From the NCBI GenBank assembly GCA_028023455.1, contig JAQFVV010006476.1, forward strand, positions 684,001 to 748,000: a stretch of DNA of 64,000 nt. Reading direction: 5' to 3'. The translations under genes and the position numbers were made by a program. Source of the DNA: Epiperipatus broadwayi. Lineage: Eukaryota > Onychophora > Udeonychophora > Euonychophora > Peripatidae. The notes beneath the pieces are model-generated. The model ran no database searches and was not told the DNA's origin. It worked only from the letters and a program-made list of their open reading frames with translations. This document shows positions 58,501 through 64,000 of this stretch, piece after piece; position 1 is the stretch's first letter; each line of letters opens with the position of its first letter.

Positions 58501-59795
58501 TGCCATACATAGTTTGAATTATTTTAAATACATATAGCAGTTTTGCCAATTTAAAACAAAAAATGTTAATTGTTCAATCATGGCTTAAGATATGAAACAT
58601 TACTGACACATTTCATGTTGTTTTAACACACATTGACTCCTTAACATTTTTGTGAAAAGTAGCTAAATTATCGTTATGTACCATATGTGTTGATTTAGGG
58701 ATGGTACTGCAGGCAGTTTGGTGAGAGAACCAGTCATCTTTTCACTGGGACACTGCAATTTTATAAAATTTGAACAGTCTAGAAGGGCCACAGAGGTTTA
58801 ATGTTTAAATCAAATGATATAAGTGTGGCATTCTCACAATTTTCAAACCACTGTTTGACATAAGCAGTATTAATAACAGTTCACTATTTTACAGTTGAAA
58901 GAAAACTCTTTAATCAATATAACTTTGTGTATGTGTGACTGCCAGACATCAAATTCTTTCACTGACAGCTGTTCATTATTTATTTTGTTTTTACTTATGA
59001 CAAAGGGTGTCTTGCATTATAGCATTCGCATCAGAAGTCAATGGAGTTGAAATTTTAGTTCAGCCATAAATATTTTACTGGTGAAATACACAAGATAGTT
59101 TTAATAGATGCTGGCATGTTCAGGTGTGTGTTGATCTCCCCAATGATTAGTTCATCTATGCTTTTTTTCTCCTTTGGCTACAGTTTTTTGGTGTGTGTTT
59201 TATTAATTATTGGTTTCCTGCTTCAATTTTGCACACTGAATGTGCTTGAAGCCTGCATAAAATACTTATATCAGCAAACATTTCAAATTGCATTGCCAAT
59301 ATTTTTATTTTTTCTATATTTATATAGTTGTATTGAAAAGAGTATTTCAGTAACTGAATGGAGACCCGTTGATTCTTTTTTCAGGCCTTAAACGAGCAGA
59401 GCAGGGCAAATTTCTAATATCCACTCCATATGTTCTTGTTATTACTATATGATGATTAATATAGTATACAAACATGAATGGACTTCTCACCATTACATTT
59501 CAGAGAGCATGATGTTTTTATTGACTTTGAGTTTAAGACGAAGAAACATAATAATCTAGTTGCCTGATAGTTCTTAAATGAAATATCAATTGAATTTTCT
59601 CGAAGTCAAAATGACTATGTGTGTGAATGAACTTATTTAAAATATATATTTTCAGTCATGACAGACAAACTAAATCATACTTCTTATTCCCAGGAGACTT
59701 AAGTCACTAGCCAAGACAGCTGTTAGTGACAGAATGCAGAAGGTACTATTAATTCCCTGATTGCAGACCCACGCCTGTTATATGATGATGATCTT
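55560..59795. other. Long stretch without a recognisable gene
   Basis: Short frames only; the one at 59116-59391 is hydrophobic but lacks any family signature. One copy of the ~80-bp repeat at 58.7 kb. Confidence 0.35.
58675..58760. repeat. ~80-bp dispersed repeat, copy
   Basis: Matches the 14.3-kb copy: GTGTTGATTTAGGGATGGTA, CTGCAGGCAG, TTTGGTGAGAGAACCAGTC. Confidence 0.5.
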
Positions 59796-59799
59796 TTGT

Positions 59800-61940
59800 T
59801 TAGATACTTAAACTGAAGTTCACTTTCAAATGAAAGAAGAGTGCATGAATTGAAAGAAAAGTGTGGGTAAATTTGATTGTGATGATAGAAATGAGAGGAC
59901 AATTTATGAACTTCGCAGGAAAAAAAAATCTATTATGAATTTTTTTTTAAGAGAAAAGTGCTAAATGGAAGTGGACATGGAAGCATCCAAATGAAGGTTA
60001 CAGCAGAATTGGATATTTTAACTAACAGTTATGAGATGTAAGATACGTGTTAATGCAAAACTAGAAAGAGAAAAGTTATTAAGAAAATCAGTATTTATAT
60101 GTGATATTCCTAACCTTCAGAAACATTTCAGTGAATTTAAATTAAACCTTGCAAATCATTTTAGGAAAGTATTAACAGATTTTAAAGATGATTCAGATTT
60201 GAATGAACTCACCAATAAGAACTGCAACACATATAACTGGTACAAGAAAGCAGTAATTTATCCATAATTTTTTACTGAGATGACAATGAAGAAAAAAAAA
60301 AGGAATATGAAAATATATAAATAAGATCCATTAAGATGAATTGAATATCTAGTTTTATAAAATAGTATGAAAAAGGATTAATATAAGAAAATATAACTGT
60401 GAATTGGCATGGAAAGCTATTGAAAAATAGTCCTAAAAGTGTAAAACTATTATATGGAATTAGTGGAAAACTTATTTCTGCTATAAGAAGATAAGATAGA
60501 ATTCAAAAGAGAAATGACATGAAATGTGTAGACGAATTCTATGAAGAATTATATTAAAGTATAAGAAAACAGTATTCTCTACAATTGCTACATCTGAATT
60601 TTCCAGTATTTTAAATGAAGTGAGACATACAATTAAATCTATGAAAAGGGGGAAAACACTTGCTATTGATGGAATTATAATTGATATCTTAAAAGAAGCA
60701 GATGAAGAAATAGAAAAATTATTGGCAAAATTATATACCAATTATCTAAATAATAATGATGGATCAATTGATTGAAAGAATGCAGCCGTAATTTTAATAA
60801 TTAACAATTGTGATAGAAGACTATATTAGAAATTAGAGACCTATCAGTTCTAGACAAAATTTTTATCAAGATAATTACAATTCTTCTATGGCTAAATTTT
60901 GGACTTTAACCAACCAAAAGAACAAGCAGAATTTGAAAGTTATTTTAGCGCAGTATATCACATCCAAATATTGAGAAAAATTATAGAAAGGCCCTAACGG
61001 ATACCAGTTGCCATTATGTTTTGAATTTGTGGATTAGGAAAAGGCATTTCATTCTATAAGTATTTTTTCTGTAACACATTGAATCATCATAATGTAGACC
61101 CAGGATATATTTAACAGCAATAATTAGATTACATAATGATACTAAGAACATTAAGATAGGTATATGATAAAGTGACTCCATATTTCCAAAACTTATAGCA
61201 GTTTACAAGCAGTATTTTGTGGATTAAGATGGAAAATAAGGAATTAAAAGTCAAAGGAGATAAATTCAGTTATCTAAATTTTACAGATAATATAATTGTT
61301 TTTGCAAATAATGCTTCATAGCTTCAGAAATATTGCAAGAATTATGAGATGAAAATAAAAAACTAGGATTAAAGGTAAATACTAAAAGGATGTAAGTAAT
61401 ATTTGATGGATTTTCTCAAAAAGAGAAAGATTGATAATGGCAAATTAGACGTTAACAACTACAAATATCTTCATTGAACGGATGAAATTAAATATAGAAT
61501 TAGCCTAATATGGAGTGCTTTTAATAGAAATAACTTATTATTAAAAAGAAATGTGCCTACGTTTTTGAAAAGGAAGGTTTTTAAAAAATGAGTTTTCCCA
61601 ATTCGACAGAAGAGCAATACAGAGATTTCAGACCAATCAACAAAATATGGAGAGAGGTATATTGAAAGTAACAAGAAGGAATTGAAAATGAAATACATCT
61701 GCGGGAAAACAAACAGATATCACTGACATTGAAAAATTTAAGAGACTGAAATAGAGCTGAGCTGGACATATTGTTGAACGGGACAATAGATGGACAGTTG
61801 AAATCTTGAAATGGATCCCAAGAGATTGTAAAAGTCATAGAAAAAGATCACATGGTGGATATCTGAAATAAGGAAGCTTGTTGATGTGGAGAAACCTTCA
61901 CCCTCCAATGGATCAACAATAATTGAAAATGGTGATGATT
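59800..61940 (+). mobile_element. RTE-type LINE, long decayed copy
   Basis: The left limit is uncertain. Family-like segments: SILNEVRHTIKSMKRGKT and DGIIIDILKEADEE near 60600-60710, ATIRLHNDT near 61110-61140, a catalytic-region remnant LNFTDNIIVFANNAS near 61275-61320, and the C-terminal WSAFNRNN and KRKVF near 61500-61590. It ends with GGATCAACAATAATTGAAAA and GGTGATGAT near 61910-61938. The frame at 60031-60267 may belong to the region before the polymerase. Riddled with stops. Confidence 0.65.
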
Positions 61941-62826
61941 TCAATAATTAATATAAATATGAACTATATGGTTAGTTAATTTCAGTATCACTACCTGTGC
62001 CAAATGTAAAGGATGGATAAAGCGGTTGGAAAAATAATGTAAGATATAAGTAAAACTAATTATTTAGTTTGATTTTAATCTCCTAAATGTTTTATCAGAA
62101 CTGCTGAAATTAACAGTATGTGTAGTATATATATTTTTATATTTGAATTTGAGTACAGTGGATATCCATTATATTTTCTTCCAAACCCTTTTGTGTATAT
62201 CATATTCTGCTTACAATAGGTCATATTTTGTTGATATACTTTTATTATAATAAAATGTGTATGTGTTTATAAATTAAATTTACAATATAAAAATTTCAAA
62301 AAATATAATTTTCTTAATTAACATTTCCTCAAAGATTACAAATAATACCCAACTTATGTTACCATATTTTTATTTTTAAAAAAATAAATAGCAGAATTGT
62401 ATCACAATGTAATATGCTCTGGGCGACATTATTTTTCTTCGCTAAGTTTTTTTTTTTTACCTATGGAAATTAAACGACAGTCTTATATTCAGCAGACTAC
62501 AGCCTCTAGTTTTGATGATTTATGAAGTTATCGATTTTCGATTCTATACAATTATTCTTATTTGCCATTGCTCATTTTTGATTAAATTTCAAACTTTAAG
62601 CATTCTGACATAACATAATAACTTTCATTTTACTATTTAAGAGATACTTAATATTGGAAAACATTTTATTATGCTAAATACTGTATATATCAAATTTGAA
62701 AAAAAAATAAAATGTGTGTGCTTTCAATATAAGCTAAAGAAACATTGATGCTTTAGTCTCAAATTTTATGTTTTTCTTTTTTATAGAAAGCATATAAGTG
62801 AAATAGTGTATACATATTAATGTAGC

Positions 62827-63319
62827 AAAATTAACAAAGCTTATGCCACACTTGAATGAGAAGCTATAAAGATACACAGAAATTATTACACGCTAAGCGC
62901 TTTCGAGGTCTTTTGCCTCATATTCATAGCGGTACTGTGAGCTGCAGAATGAAAAAATAGGGCAAGGGAAACAAAACAGTATGCAAAGCATATGCAAATG
63001 AACTAGATAGTCCAACGTTTGGAGATGTCAAAGCAGGTATCTCGTCTATTGATGGAGTTATTATTGCCATTAATAAAATATGCTTCTCTGATTTTCCGCT
63101 TGATGTCATTTGCATATGCTTTGCGTACTGTTTTGTTTCCCTTGCCCTATTTTTTCATTCTGCAGCTCACAGTACCGCTATGAATACGAGGCAAAAGACC
63201 TCGAAAGCGCTTAGCGTTTAATAATTTCTGTGTATCTTTATAGCTTCTCATTCAAGTGTGGCATACGCTTTGTTAATTTTGTATATTAAATTATCGAATG
63301 AGAAGTCTTAAAATCTTTA
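62827..63319. mobile_element. Young foldback element with 175-bp arms and 13-bp TSD
   Basis: Flanked by ATATTAATGTAGC (62814-62826 and 63320-63332). Arms 62827-63001 and 63106-63280 differ at about four of 175 positions; the loop is 104 bp and a 39-bp tail follows the right arm. Each arm carries a GAGG/CCTC hairpin followed by GAAAGCGCT. Frames crossing it on either strand look incidental. Confidence 0.75.
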
Positions 63320-63332
63320 ATATTAATGTAGC

Positions 63333-64000
63333 GTATATTGCAGTTTCACCATATACCATTAGCATCTGATTTAATTCTATATATATCCTTTCAAAAAAGT
63401 ATTTATATTTGTACAACTTATATCTTGATATAAATGGCCACTTTGTCTATGATGAATCCTACAACTGCACTTTTGGTACAGTCATTGATTGTTGAACCTT
63501 CCATCAGGCTGAGAACGTAACATTTATATTGTATCAATTCTTAATAGTCAAAAATTATGATTAGCATGTGTGTATAAGTATTATAAAGACCTAACTGATC
63601 AGTGAACTATGGAAACAATATGAATAAAAGACTAATCTGTTAGATTTTTATTACATATATTAACAGTACGGAGTTTCATTTTATTATATATATATATTTG
63701 TGTGTGTGTGTGTAGTATAGTCAGAATAATTATTTTGACCCTCATTGTGTAGCTTTGCTTTGAATGGCTTTTTAAAATCACTTATGATTTGCTTGCTTCT
63801 TTAGGGCAAGGATTAAGTTGCACCAATCTTCAGAAAATGCTAAGGTATTATTTATTATCATTATTAAATCAAAAAAAAAAAAAGCACATCAGCAAATAGA
63901 TTATTTCAGGAGCATTATTTTGTTTTATATTTCACTTTTTATTTTACCACTTTTATTTATCCCCCTTCATCCTTTTCGCTCATTTAATTTTAGCTTTGTT
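63333..64000. other. Window end, no gene seen
   Basis: Contains a TATATA/TGTGTG microsatellite at about 63686-63713 and otherwise unique-looking AT-rich sequence. Confidence 0.4.

Noticed and set aside
59116-59391. Hydrophobic 91-codon frame as a small membrane protein
   Set aside because: AT-rich composition alone yields Phe/Leu/Ile-rich frames; no conserved motif or flanking exon signals.
62880-62945. Hammerhead in the 62.8-63.3-kb foldback
   Set aside because: GAGG/CCTC stem and GAAAGC are present but no CUGANGA precedes the stem in either arm.

Overview
This is a stretch of animal nuclear genome: very AT-rich, packed with repeats, and with only one host gene I can recognise. That gene is a spliced ribosomal protein S24 gene (RPS24, + strand, exons from about 50059 to 52627). 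Its protein fits arthropod S24, perhaps a chelicerate, but I cannot settle the species. There are no bacterial genes, rRNA genes, CRISPR arrays or convincing functional tRNA genes.

Layout. 0-9.9 kb: a perfect 241-bp tandem duplication, two families of ribozyme-bearing repeats, an RTE-type LINE 3' end and a possible solo LTR. 10-18.1 kb: more ribozyme-bearing repeats, including a 1.4-kb head-to-head array, and foldback elements. 18.3-25.5 kb: decayed LINEs of three types (CR1/L2-like, RTE and Jockey-like). 26.1-28.7 kb: two insertions with clear target-site duplications (TSDs), one a 1.36-kb array of 346-bp units. 30.4-31.3 kb: a tandem dispersed repeat. 31.4-38.1 kb: a Penelope-like element (PLE) with a GIY-YIG endonuclease remnant, preceded by a truncated inverted copy and interrupted by a Merlin transposon and by a foldback element. 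38.4 kb: a small tRNA-derived retroposon. 40-41 kb: foldbacks. 43.1-45.8 kb: a Merlin DNA transposon. 46.9-47.9 kb: a pogo/Tigger-like non-autonomous transposon. 50-55.5 kb: RPS24, with a third Merlin copy in intron 2 and an RTE LINE downstream. 59.8-63.3 kb: another RTE LINE and a 98%-identical foldback.

The most interesting system is a set of short non-coding mobile elements. Two related families (about 450 bp and about 380-465 bp) carry what reads as a type I hammerhead ribozyme: a CUGANGA core, stem II, GAAAC, a very short stem III, a GUC cleavage triplet and a 6-bp stem I, with covariation in stem II. The units occur as tandem copies about 455 bp apart, as monomer-size insertions and as head-to-head palindromes, several flanked by 10-15-bp direct repeats. 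This is the architecture expected of retrozymes, whose proposed helpers in animals are Penelope-like elements, and a PLE remnant lies in the same window. A separate 346-bp family shows the same head-to-head array and 15-bp TSD without a canonical ribozyme.

All transposon-encoded proteins seen here are broken except the Merlin transposase core inside RPS24 intron 2, which has an uninterrupted reading frame and intact terminal repeats.
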